From Lineus longissimus (taxonomy: Eukaryota > Nemertea > Pilidiophora > Heteronemertea > Lineidae), in contig NC_088316.1 in assembly GCF_910592395.1 (NCBI RefSeq), positions 1,178,001 to 1,242,000 on the forward strand: DNA of 64,000 nucleotides. The letters are read 5' to 3'. Shown in pieces: positions 52,401-62,400 of the stretch (positions within the stretch are counted from its first letter, which is position 1; every line of letters begins with the position of its first letter). Under the pieces are notes generated by a model that was given only the letters and a program-made list of their open reading frames with translations, was not told where the DNA came from and searched no databases. Both the position numbers and the translations under genes were made by a program.

Positions 52401-55400
52401 GACTAAGGACAAGTATAGCTGCGTGCGGACGACCAGCACCAACACAGGGTTTCAGCGGAGGGTATGGGAAGCAGACATTCCGTAGCGATGAGACTGACGG
52501 ATTGACATAACATAATGTAAAAAGTTGGAAAGTACACCTTTCTACTGTGCTGACAGGATCAAGGAGCCTGCTCTGCAAATCATCTCAAACGCCACATCTT
52601 CAATGACTGCTTAAAGGAATTGAAATATCTGCCATTCTAAGACAGTTTATTCCAAAGGAAAGGGCCACTTGCTGAAAAGCTTCTGTCCCCATACGAGGTC
52701 CTGGTCACTCTGGTTGCCACACGGGGCTCAGAGCAGACGATTTTCCATGGCGAGAAGATTTGCGAGCAGAAGCTGTCGGTAACCAGCTGCCCCCCATTGC
52801 TTACAGCAATGCAGCGGAACCTTACGAGACTTCCAGCAGCCAGTGAAGTTGCGGAAGGACTGGTGGGATATTATTGTACTTACGTGTTCTGCAAACAAGT
52901 CTCGTTGCCGTGTTTTGAATACGCTGGAGAGATGCATAGTCTTCTCCATAATCGTAAAGCAGCCCATTGTTGTAGTCAAGCCAAGAAGTTACAAGACCAC
53001 TAACGGCATTCACTGCAGGGCTGGTCAACATTTGACTTATTATACAGTAAAAACCTCTCTACTAAGGACACCCTAGGGACTGATATATGCTGTCCTTATG
53101 GAGAGGTGACCTCATAAGAGAGGTTAAATTTAATGGAAACAACCTACAGTGTATTTGTGTCCCAAACTAGTGTCCTATAGAGAGGGTGTCGTTAGTAGAG
53201 AGGTGTCCACAAGGGGAGGTTCCACTGTATATGATATTGCTCTATCACAACTTGGGATATTCTATACCAAATCTTTCTTTCTACAGCAGGAAAAGTCTCA
53301 TCACTGATGCTGATATACCTAACGCTAGCATTCCAAGAACAATAAAGAGACAACACCTTATAATTGTTGTAGGGGGCTTCCTCGGCGATTGAGGACAAAC
53401 GAGGATGCTTGCACACCATGGCCTGGAAAAAATCAGCAATGTCAGTCTTTAATCTGGAGAGAATGGCATGCCTCATCATGTTCTAACATTTTTACAATAC
53501 TTTTTAAAGAAATCCGATGGGTGTAAATAATAATTTCACATGTTTTTTGAATCAACTGGTCAAGAGGAAAAGTTCTGGAGAATCATACTGCCAGAGAGCC
53601 AGGGAGAATGGAAAGCATGGTTAAGTACCTTTCCCAAGCAAACCAACAAACATGTAACTGACACTGAAATTGAGATAGTGAGCAAGACAAAACAACTGTG
53701 GAAGGAGATGAAACATGACTTGGAAGGAAACAGTAAACTATCTTTATCACATTCCTTTCACTAGACAATTCGCAACTTGCTTTGTACTAGTACCTTGGAC
53801 ATGCTCATGTTGGACTAGAGGGGCTCCTGAGCAGTGATTACTCACTCAGCGTACCACAGCAATGAACTAACATCTCTTCAACTGAACTATCAAACGCTAT
53901 GATCACTTAATGCACATCTTTGACTATTCCTTCTGTATATGGTCAGTAGGAAAGGCATCTCGACACATAAGGCTCTGAGATCGCAAAGTCCCCTTTAAAT
54001 GAGCTCTACTGTCTGGGGTACTGTCATTCTGAACCATCAGAGAATGAGCCCAGTGCTCTAGTCTAACCACTCAGTGACTCTGCCACTGGTCTCTCTGTTC
54101 TCAGTAGCCAAAGTGGTGAGTCCATCCCAAGCTTTTTTGAAAGAGAGTGAATTATAATGCTCAATTCTCAAATCTTCAATGACATCAGATATTTGGATGC
54201 ACAAACACAATTATTGTTGTCGGCTCATTTTTTATCTTGACATGGAGGGAAGGACACCATTGTGAGCACTTGACTTAAAAACCATAAGTCACAAGAATAA
54301 GAAAAGGAAGCATCACATCCTGCTAAATTTCTGCAAGACAATTTAAAAATAGATCTGGAAATCACTGGAATGAAGCCAAGTTGGTTGAAATTCTTGCATG
54401 CCTGCGTACAAATGGCATCTAATAAGAAAGTTGTGAGGGGGCAAATGTAGAAGGAGTAGATCCCATTGTATTTGGCATAAATTGTGGCTCAACCAGACCA
54501 CCAACAGGAGGAAGACCTTTTTTAGGTCACCTGAAAAATGTTAGCATCCTTGACTTCCTGGTTACCACGCTAGCCCTCTTACAAATACAATGTATGGCAC
54601 CATCTCCATACCCTTCGACTCTAAGTAAAGGAGATATTTTATAAAAGAAAGGGCAAAAGTAAGAAAGAATGGTTTAAGAAGATTTGTCTGAAAACAAGAA
54701 AAAAATTGGGCAATTGAGGCATGACACACCATGTGCTTCCTGACAAGACGTCAAATGACGGAATCTCTGACTGATTCCACGCATACTTTAAACAAGTCAT
54801 GATCCAATTCAACCAAATTAATGACAAATTTCTGACCTTCAAGTGAATAGGAAATTTCTCATAATTTTCTATAAACTGACAATCATGTCCGGGTGTTTTT
54901 CTAGTAAGGAGGACAAAAATCTGAGTGATGGCTTGCCATTGAAAAAGTTTTTAACTTTTTGGTCAATATGGTAATCAGCTACATTGTAGCAACTCCCAGT
55001 GCGAACTTCTTTCCTTTACATTAACTGAGTCCCACATTCACAAGTCCTTTATCCCAGCCTGAGTCCCACATGTCCTACTGTACATTCACAAGTCCTTTAG
55101 CCCAGCCTGAGTCCCACATGTCCTACTGTACATTCACAAGTCCTTTATCCCAGCCTGAGTCCCACATGTCCTACTGTACATTCACAAGTCCTTTATCCCA
55201 GCCTGAGTCCCACATGTCCTACTGTACATTCACAAGTCCTTTAGCCCAGCCTGAGTCCCAGATATCCTACTGTACATTCACAAGTCCTTTAGCCCAGCCT
55301 GAGTCCCAGATATCCTACTGTACATTCACAAGTCCTTTATCCCAGCCTGAGTCCCACATGTCCTACTGTACATTCACAAGTCCTTTATCCCAGCCTGAGT

Positions 55401-57483
55401 CCCACATGTCCTACTGTACATTCACAAGTCCTTTAGCCCAGCCTGAGTCCCAGATATCCTACTGTACATTCACAAGTCCTTTAGCCCAGCCTTTTAGAAC
55501 AAAGCACTCTCGATTTAGCTGCAAAAATTTTGTATTTAAAGACCTGAGGGTAAAAATCTATTATTAGGTTGAAAGATGTAAACTTCAATAAAGAAACATG
55601 AGATGTTTACTTTACTACCCTGTGAATGGGGGAACGTGCATGTGGAATGAGAGGGTTTATACAGATTTGTTCCATTTTTACTGGTCATATGTAATCTCCT
55701 TTATCTTTAAAAAAAAATTCACATGAAACACAGCGATGGGAAAGAAAAACAACTGTCTGTACATGAACTGCAAAAGCATCACGCAAATGAGCGATTTTAA
55801 TTGGAGATTTTCAGCAAAAGTTCTTAGCTCCCGCTGTTCTTCGTCACTGCCTTTGCGTGAGTGGACCGAGGAGCGAACAGTAACCCCCAATTTCCACAGA
55901 ATGCAGTCGTTAAAAGTGCCAGTTGTTTCCTTAGAAAGATGCTGGCAAAGGACTACAAGCAAAACCCATTGTTACTTATTAGGAAGTGATGCACGGGCTG
56001 AAGAAAACAGGACTGTTAGGAAGAGGTTTACAGTACACACAGTTTTTCACCAAACCCAGGCCTTTCAATTGCATACATCCGTAGACTTCACACTGTTTAA
56101 AGGTTACAATTAATACATTGTCCCCAAATTATAATAGAAGAGTTTTTTCACTGGACTTTTATTCAAAAAATTTGTCCTGTTTTTACTAGGGATAACTGAA
56201 TGAACCCCATTTTCCAAACCTCAATTTTGCTCCTAAATCCCATAATTTTTTGCCTGAAAATCCCAAATATGCCATTTTTTGCTAGAGATAGACAGTAGTA
56301 TCAAAGACATACTCTGAACTTTTGGCAACTGAAATTCTGAATAACTTCAGTACATTATCATGACAAGATGTCCCCAAATTATGCTGAATACAGAATAAAA
56401 CCTACAAGGTGTGAAGGTGTACATGTAATTGAAAGGCCTACAACCCATTCCAATCCCCAGCACACTCTTTCACCAAGCAAAGTGTGTTAGTTCTTCTGGT
56501 TAATGATTCCTCCACTGAAACCTCAAGATGAATACGTTATTTACTTACTGAAGAATTCTATAACAAAAGAAATTAAAAAGTACATCAAAGAATGCAACTT
56601 GTATCATTTTTATAACTCTTTCTATTTTTCAATCAAAGATGACACGAATGATGACTTTGTCTATCACCTGCCTACAAGTGAATCTGCAGCACCATGAGTA
56701 AATTGATAAGGGCTTCATAGTAAGTGCCATGATTGGCACCAACTAGTACTAGGCTTTGTGCAGCAATGGTACACTTTTGAGATCGCCATTTGGGTGGTAG
56801 ATTGATGTATTGCCATTGGTAACAGAGATTTTGCATGGCAGCTCTTTAATTGAGATTTATCAGAAGGTACTTGACAACATCAGGATGGTCAGCTGTAAGC
56901 AGCAGGTCCGGTCGCATCGACATTCACAACTCTGGAGACTTGCAAGACTGAAGCGGGTATCTGCATAGCCAGACGACGTCTCATAATTAGTTTCTATTCT
57001 ATATTTGGTACCGGTACATGATAAAATATGAAGTATTTTTCGATAATAGGCATAACCTACAAATTCTGATAACCAGCCTGTCCTGAGGAGTGGTCGGTGG
57101 TGCCACTGGTTGGGCAACATATGATATCCTTCACTTCTTTAATAGGCCAGCTAGTATAAATCAACACAGTAACTGACAGTAAACACTTTCATTGCTGTCA
57201 AGTAGTAAGTGTTATCATGACAATTCAACCCAAATAGTGACATAGAATTTAAAAAATATAGGCCTGCCTAGTATAGACCAACAGTACACACACACAGTCT
57301 CTGACACAGACAGTGCTTGACTTAGTGCATTTCACTGTGCATCAAGCCTGCAGTTCCATTTCTGAAGTAGACACCGAAAATACTTACCGCTCTAAACACA
57401 AAACGCCAGGCGATCCGTGAACTCTTTCGCTCTGGGGGAGATTTAACTAACCACCCTTTGACAATCACTTCTTCAGAACTCAT
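31500..57483 (-). CDS. GAB: GAB-family docking adaptor (GRB2-associated binder), 6 coding exons
   Basis: Coding exons on the minus strand: 57483-57388, 38852-38558, 37447-36266, 35673-35583, 34183-34063 and 31835-31500. All junctions are GT-AG and phases agree (2121 nt, 706 residues). An N-terminal PH domain spans about residues 5-125: GWLVKSPPERK in exon 1, then KWRRRYFVLHK and NEMNKWVECLCQVCG in exon 2. The middle is disordered, with a proline-rich APPRPPRPAPGKP (residues 355-367) and tyrosine sites YSVP 238, YDVP 257 and 307, YDYP 335, YDFP 406, YINA 436 (a GRB2-type YxN) and YQIP 495. The tail has two IQYLDLDL sites (Tyr 622, 639) and TEYKEIDF (Tyr 673), as in SHP2-binding GAB tails. Known role: a membrane-recruited scaffold that, once phosphorylated by receptor kinases, binds SHP2, CRK or PLC-gamma and GRB2. 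No YxxM (PI3K p85) site is present. It is probably co-orthologous to vertebrate GAB1/2/3. Confidence 0.94.
33075..33338. mobile_element. TIR element family 1, copy 2 with expanded internal repeats
   Basis: Starts near TATAGAGGAACTCGCCTCTC and ends TAGAGAGGTTCTACTGCATG. The left half is a local array of CCTCTCTATTAAGGACAC-like units, and the core CCATTCAATTTGACCTCTCT is present. It lies in the last GAB intron. Confidence 0.6.
33650..33930. repeat. 32-33-bp tandem repeat, about 8 copies
   Basis: The unit is GCAGCAGACGTCATTAATTT then GCTTCTTCATCT. It lies in the last GAB intron, 130 bp from coding exon 5 (34063). A composite block of about 98 bp within it (from GTATTGCTTCACAGCTGCAG) is itself duplicated. 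Confidence 0.85.
34897..35205. repeat. 22-bp tandem repeat, about 14 copies
   Basis: The unit is CAGGTCAAAGACCAGTCCCG plus CA, with C/T variants. It lies in GAB intron 4. It produces overlapping ORFs of 130-148 codons that are frame-cycling artefacts. Confidence 0.9.
39560..40230. repeat. Degenerate tandem repeat of about 190 bp, 3-4 copies
   Basis: Recurring blocks are CGAGAAGTGCTCCTTTGATA or CGAAGTGCTCCTCTGATACG, CCATTTCTGCATTGATT and ACCTTCCCCACCACC-like text. It is in GAB intron 1. Confidence 0.55.
44530..44790. repeat. Degenerate tandem repeat of about 96 bp, 3 copies
   Basis: GGCCCGGAACACCAGATACA, GGCCCAGGGAACGAGACGCA and GGCCCAGGACACGATCCCGG head successive units, each followed by GCACACAAAGAGCCTG-like text. 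It is in GAB intron 1. Confidence 0.5.
45109..45985. repeat. 34-bp tandem array, about 25 copies, most units with CACGTG
   Basis: The unit is TCTTGCATCACAACACGTGA then TTGCATGATTCTGG, with variants ATGGCACGTGA and AACGCGTGA. The right end decays. It lies in GAB intron 1. Confidence 0.9.
51705..51845. repeat. 42-bp tandem repeat, 3 copies
   Basis: CCAAAGCGCTTTGAACAAGG then ACCTGTCCCATTACGCCTCC. The unit is 14 codons, so it reads as QSALNKDLSHYASS repeats, but it has no gene context. Confidence 0.75.
52560..53031 (-). mobile_element. Decayed LINE (CR1/jockey-like) reverse transcriptase 3' fragment
   Basis: Minus strand, from 53031. WLDYNNGLLYDYGEDYASLQ, RIQNTATRLVCRTRKYNNIP and PVLPQLHWL match the SRLDYCNSLLYG...LQRIQNxAARLV...LHWLP region near the end of LINE reverse transcriptases. 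After frameshifts, YGDRSFSASGPFLWNKL follows at about 52710-52660, matching the usual YGDRAFSVAAPxLWNSLP block, with further stops. It lies antisense to nothing coding, in GAB intron 1. An inverted-repeat element begins 10 bp away at 53041. Confidence 0.75.
53041..53230. mobile_element. TIR element family 1, copy 3
   Basis: Left end TACAGTAAAAACCTCTCTAC, right end GGGGAGGTTCCACTGTA. The interior core appears in inverted orientation (GAGAGGTTAAATTTAATGG). It sits in GAB intron 1 next to the LINE fragment. Confidence 0.65.
55026..55497. repeat. 48-bp tandem array, about 10 copies, open in frame
   Basis: The unit is TACATTCACAAGTCCTTTAT then CCCAGCCTGAGTCCCACATGTCCTACTG-like text, with two subtypes (TTTATCC/CACATG and TTTAGCC/AGATAT). 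Because 48 is divisible by three, a 165-codon ORF runs through it (SYCTFTSPLSQPESHM repeats). No promoter, splice or homology support for a gene was seen. Confidence 0.9.
57388..57483 (-). CDS. GAB: GAB coding exon 1 (start codon, PH domain N-terminus)
   Basis: Thirty-two codons from the ATG at 57483 give MSSEEVIVKGWLVKSPPERK and then IAWRFVFRA, ending at a GTAAGT donor (57387). The GWLxKSPP block is the hallmark first strand of GAB PH domains. It joins in phase 0 to exon 2 (acceptor CAG before 38852), giving FRA-KWRRRYFVLHK. This short exon is easy to miss because 18.5 kb of repeat-rich intron separates it from the rest of the gene. Confidence 0.93.
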
Positions 57484-58159
57484 CCCTTCGACTTCAATCC
57501 TTCACATTTAGCAAATATTTACATGGCAAAACCAGAAATTGGGAAGTCACCAAAACAGGAAGTTACTGCAATATGGCGTAGGGAATCCCTGTGGTGACGT
57601 CATGGAGTCCGCTGAAACAAGTACTCCCATTCGCTGAAAGTTTAAAGGTACAACAAATTAGACCAATGAATTTACTGCTTTTGCAATTCTATGGTGATGG
57701 TAATTGATTGGGGTTTCCCAATTAATCCAGTTTCTTTTATGAGGAAATATGCTTTTTTTGTGTTTTCCCACATGAAAATGAGTAAACATAGTAATTTAAT
57801 AGCATATCTGATATAGACTGAATATCCTTCAGTTGTAAAATAGATGGTGAGAACTGAGATTAAGCCGAAAAAACAGGATTTTTCAGGACGACCCCGTTGT
57901 GTTGTGTTCTGATAGACAGGTATGAGGTAAAGTCCAGTCTGGCTTGACCGGTATCAATAGCTAGGCCTATTGTTGTGTTTTTAAGACAGTTTGCCTTAAT
58001 TCAGCGTCTAACGTTTGGAGGTCTTACTCGATCGTCTATCGCCGTAATATAATTGCTGACATCGACATCATTGCATATCGTCTGCAATGATGAAACAGCA
58101 AAAACATGAAGTATCGCTTGCAATTCTGGCCTGTTATTGAAAGTAACGTCCCAAATACT

Positions 58160-58647
58160 ACAATCAAGATATACAGACCGGGGGAGCTGGCTGTACGTAC
58201 CCATAAGTCTTTGCGGTAGTCTCGCGCGTACCGGATATAACCCATCAAGCTTTTCTCCTTCAGAGAAATACTGCGTTGCGCTCAAGTGCCTTATAAGGCT
58301 GTGAACAAAATTAACGTTCGACCAATGAGAAAGCCACATTACCCTGCATACGAGGTTGGACGCGTGATCACTAAATGACAAGTAAAAATAGAATCAGACC
58401 ACATGTTTCTATATGTCAGAATGCTGCCGTTTGCTGTAGTACACGTGTGTTGTCCAAATTTTCGATTTCAAGCAAGTTTAAGGCCAACCTCGTGTCCACC
58501 AGACTAATGCATAATTGGCAGTTGAGCGCAACGCAGTATTTCTCTAAAGGAGAAAAGCTTGATAGGTTATATCCGGTACGCGCGAGACTACCGCAAAGAC
58601 TTATGGGTACGTACAGCCAGCTCCCCCGGTCTGTACATCTTGATTGT
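58160..58647. repeat. 126-bp inverted repeat centred between GAB and CAPN15 start codons
   Basis: The arms are 58160-58285 and 58522-58647, about 97.6% identical as inverted copies (three transitions by eye), around a 236-bp loop. Each arm contains ATATCCGGTACGCGCGAGAC and ACTTATGGGTACGTACAG. Read in the direction of each neighbouring gene, the two arms have the same orientation. The loop holds a CCAAT box (58322-58326). A duplicated promoter or leader segment, or a foldback element, would both fit. Confidence 0.85.
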
Positions 58648-59449
58648 CGTATTAGAAAGGAATAAGTCTTGTGGCAAAAATAGGTCATAAAAATTTAGTC
58701 TCGATTTAAAATCTGGCAACAGGCAGGTCCACAGTCACAGACTAAATCGCAGTGCACACAAGCCATTTAAATTTCAGCTACCTGCGATTTAAATTGCTTG
58801 CACATAAGGTTTCCAAAACTAGGCCTCCTGCTTGTAGAGTCTGCAGCTAAGGTAGAGGATGTATCGACAAACTGACGTCGATCTGTCAAGGTGCTAATCT
58901 ACCTTTGACCATCGACCACTTGATTCAGAATGAAGTGATTTCCTTTATCTTTGCTCTGACACAGATTAATTTATAAATATATATGCCAGGGACACTGTAA
59001 CTAGTACTTTCAGTTCAGAACTAAACACTAAAAAAACACAATACCTGGAAACTGTATTTCCTGACTTTGTTTGTTTGTTTGTATTCCTAAATCACTACAT
59101 ACAAATGTAACATCAGGTGCAAGTATGATGCAATGTATGTAGACCTATATGTCAACCAAAGTCAATTTCTACCAGTTTTTGTTCTTGTGGAGTACCAGTT
59201 CCAATGTCAGAGATTCAGTGAAAGGCTGTTGAAATAATTTTATTTCTATAAGAACAGAATGACCTACTTGTTCAATGGTTCAATGCATTTTCAAAGGTTC
59301 AGTGGTAATTCTCACTTTCTATTTTTGTGTAGCCTAAGTAAGAAATTGCAAATGGTAATTTTGTTTTGGCTTCATTCCGTAATTTAAAAAACTTTTATCA
59401 AGTACTTTATTCAAAACAGATCTTGACTCATTTTCTCCTCTTCTTTCAG

Positions 59450-59487
59450 ACACAGGTATTCTTCCTATTCATGTATAGACGGTGAAA
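59450..59487 (+). promoter_or_regulatory. CAPN15: CAPN15 5' leader with a 4-codon upstream ORF
   Basis: A pyrimidine-rich acceptor (ttctttcag, ending 59449) implies that an upstream noncoding exon is spliced to the start-codon exon. The retained leader contains ATG TAT AGA CGG TGA (59471-59485), a complete short upstream ORF whose stop lies two bases before the main ATG at 59488. Such uORFs commonly lower translation or allow reinitiation; that effect here is inference. Confidence 0.5.
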
Positions 59488-62400
59488 ATGAGCTCCCAGC
59501 AAGAATGGCAATGTCTGCTGTGCACTTACTTCAACAAAGCACGGGTCAACAAATGTGAAATATGTAATGCTACCAAACCAGTGAGTTCTCCAAGTGATGA
59601 TGAAGATATGGATGAGGAGTATGGAACAGGACAAAATGAAATGAATGGCATCGGCATCAGTGGGCAGAGACCAACCCCACTGCAGGGAAAAGGCCGGTTG
59701 GACTCGAAACAAAACATCTGGGTGTGTCGGCGCTGTACTTTAGAAAACGGATTCGCTTCATCTAGATGTAGCGCTTGTGATACTCCGCGTGTTTCAAATG
59801 TACCTACAAGCCTACCACCGATACCTGGTGCTACGCCAGCGACCTCTAACAATGGTAAAGCAACTACACCATCAGCCCGCTTGTCAATTGGTGAAGCCTT
59901 TACATCTGTTTTAAACAAAGCACGTGATCTCCTTCCGTCTATTCGGCCGAATGATTCACCAACATCATCTGGTAGTTCGGGACAAATGCCTGACGAACAT
60001 TGGACTTGTGAACATTGCACTTTTAGCTGTAACCCTGTCTGGTCAGAGAAATGTGACACTTGTGACACACCTAGACCAATTAACGGCATGGTTCCAAAAT
60101 CTCCAGTTCAAATGGAAAACAATTCTGTGCGCTATCTTCCAAAACCAAATGTTAGTGTCGTCAAACCTGCTGTATCTTTACTCGATACCAAATGTCATGA
60201 AGGTTGGCAGTGTAGTAAATGCACTTTTGTCAACGATGTTAAAAGCAAAAAATGTGAAATGTGCAATGCAGACTCGCCAGCTAAGATCAGTTCAAGGCCG
60301 TCTGCTAGTTCAACTTTTATTCCATCGGCAACAAGTTCTGTGATTCCTTCTGCACCTTCTGGGGACATTTGGCACTGCCCTAAGTGCACCTATATGAACA
60401 ACCCAAGGTCTCGGAAGTGTTCGCAATGCAATGGTGACCCGCTTGCCCCAGTTTCCCCCCCTGAAAGTCGTCGGCAGTTACAGCGGCAAGAGACAGTTTT
60501 GGTTGATCAACTGCGTCAAACGGAGGAAAAAAAGGCTCTGGATCAAATGGAGGAGATCATCACGTTTTGTAAGGAGGTGAGTTACCTACCATTGATACCA
60601 AGATACCAAGCAAAAGAAAGTTTGGAAAGAACTGATCTCACATTACATGCATTAGTTACATTATGTAACTCTTTCCAAAGCTTGTGGCTTGTAAAATTGA
60701 GTTGACGACAGAACACAGATTTTCATTTCAGTATCGTGTTTTACTTTGTATCATATTGTATTTCTACAAAAGTGTTGGGCCCTAATATTCTAAAAACAGT
60801 TTGCCTACAGATTCAAAGAAAGTGATAATCTCGATTCCAAAAGGCAAGAATCCAAATCCAGTTTGTCGATTTGAATTCTTTGTGATTTTATTTTTGAAGT
60901 TCAGTTGGCTTTCCAGAAATGACAAATCATTCAAACCATTTTTATTTTTGCTCTGTTTACATTCAGGTGTTCCTTCTCATTTCAGAACGGCCATTCTTTT
61001 GTTGATGATTCATTCCCACCCTTTCCGTCCTCGCTCTACCTGGACCCACAACACCCGTCGTCTTCTCATTATGTGCAATGGCTGGCTCCGAGCTCGATTG
61101 CACCAGACCCAGTCCTTGGCTCGGAGCCATGGCGTGTGTTCAGGTCCCCTCGACCATCCGACATCAATCAAGGCTTATTGGGAAATTGCTGGTATGTGTG
61201 CGAGACTAGTTAAAAAATGTGATGATCGAGTCACATGTACACGTGTTGAAATATCAGACGTTTATTTGTATTTAACCAGTTCAGTGTGTTGTGCAAGACT
61301 TCTTGAAATTAAAGCGTCGGGTGTCTTCATGTGTTTAATATCAGACCAGTTCAGTGCAGTTGCTGGTTCTATAAGGCAGTGTCTCTGTTGCATTGACACA
61401 AGGCACATTTTGTTATTGTTATGCATGCATTTTTTGATCATTAGAAATCACCTTCTAATTGACACTAATTGACAGGTTCCTGTCATCGCTAGCTGTAATC
61501 GCTGAGAGGCCAGAGCTCGTGGAAAAGGTGATGCTAACCAAGGAATTCAGTCCCCATGGTGTTTATGCCGTCAGACTCTGTAAAGATGGCAAATGGACCA
61601 CGGTTGTGATAGACGATTTATTGCCCTGTGATGAGAGAGGGAGGTTGCTTTATTCAAATGTAAGTATCGGCCGCAAAAATGACTACACTCCCAAATATGG
61701 AATTGTACAAATCGTACAAAGGCTGTACTTCTCATATTACAGACACTTTATAACATGGCTTTTTCCACATTAACTGAAAATCAGAGGCCCAAAGATCAAA
61801 ACTTGGAAAAATAACAGCTCTTAAAAAATTTGATGTAAAATTCTTTTTCTGAAGGGAGTACTCCTTTAAGAACTGCCTGCAATTGCAAGCTGCTCATTTG
61901 TCCAAATCTCGATTGCAGGCTAGTCGCCGCCAGCTCTGGGTCCCACTCATTGAGAAGGCGTTGGCCAAGCTGCATGGGTCCTATGAGGCTCTTATTGCTG
62001 GCAAATGTATCGAAGGTCTTGCCGTTCTGACCGGTGCACCTTGCGAGAGTATCCCATTACAAAGTAAGTTGTGACATCTTTCCTTTCGTTGAGAGATTTT
62101 GTTTGCTTTTGTTTACTTTTTGTCATGAAAAGAATGGTAGCAAATGCTAAAAAAGTTTAAAAAGTTCATTAAATATCTAAGATTTAGCATTTCAAGGTTA
62201 TTTGAATAATGAACATGCTCAAATCTCACCTGTCTTAAAGAATAATTGATAACAATTGTCATTTCCTTTTCCACAGCAGGTAGCAAGGACCGTCGGGATG
62301 AACCAGTAGATGCTGATTTAGTCTGGGCACAGCTACTTAGTTCTCATGAATCGGGGTAAGTAGGAAAGTCACTCGAGATTATCTATATTTTTAGAATCAG

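Larger units (their letters stand above)
38853..57387 (-). other. GAB: GAB intron 1 (18.5 kb)
   Basis: Donor GTAAGT at 57387 and acceptor CATTACAG ending at 38853. It separates the first 32 codons from the rest of the PH domain. It holds the arrays at 39.6, 44.5, 45.1, 51.7 and 55.0 kb, the LINE fragment at 52.6-53.0 kb and TIR copy 3. Two related dispersed segments with TTTGGGACAAAAAGYG lie at 41.75 and 44.05 kb. A nested gene was looked for and not found. Confidence 0.85.

Noticed and set aside
55736-56113. 125-codon plus-strand ORF and its antisense partner
   Set aside because: No recognisable domain, splice signals or repeat origin; it could be chance in intron sequence.
58001-58665. Two ORFs (126 and 96 codons) sharing LSATQYFS and RARLPQRLMGTY text
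   Set aside because: They are the two arms of the 126-bp inverted repeat read in the same relative frame; no domain, splice or start-codon support for a protein.
59526-60089. 187-codon minus-strand ORF
   Set aside because: It is the antisense shadow of the CAPN15 zinc-finger exon.
60801-61472. 223-codon ORF in the CAPN15 region
   Set aside because: It is a different frame running across introns and exon 2; the true frame gives the conserved calpain sequence.
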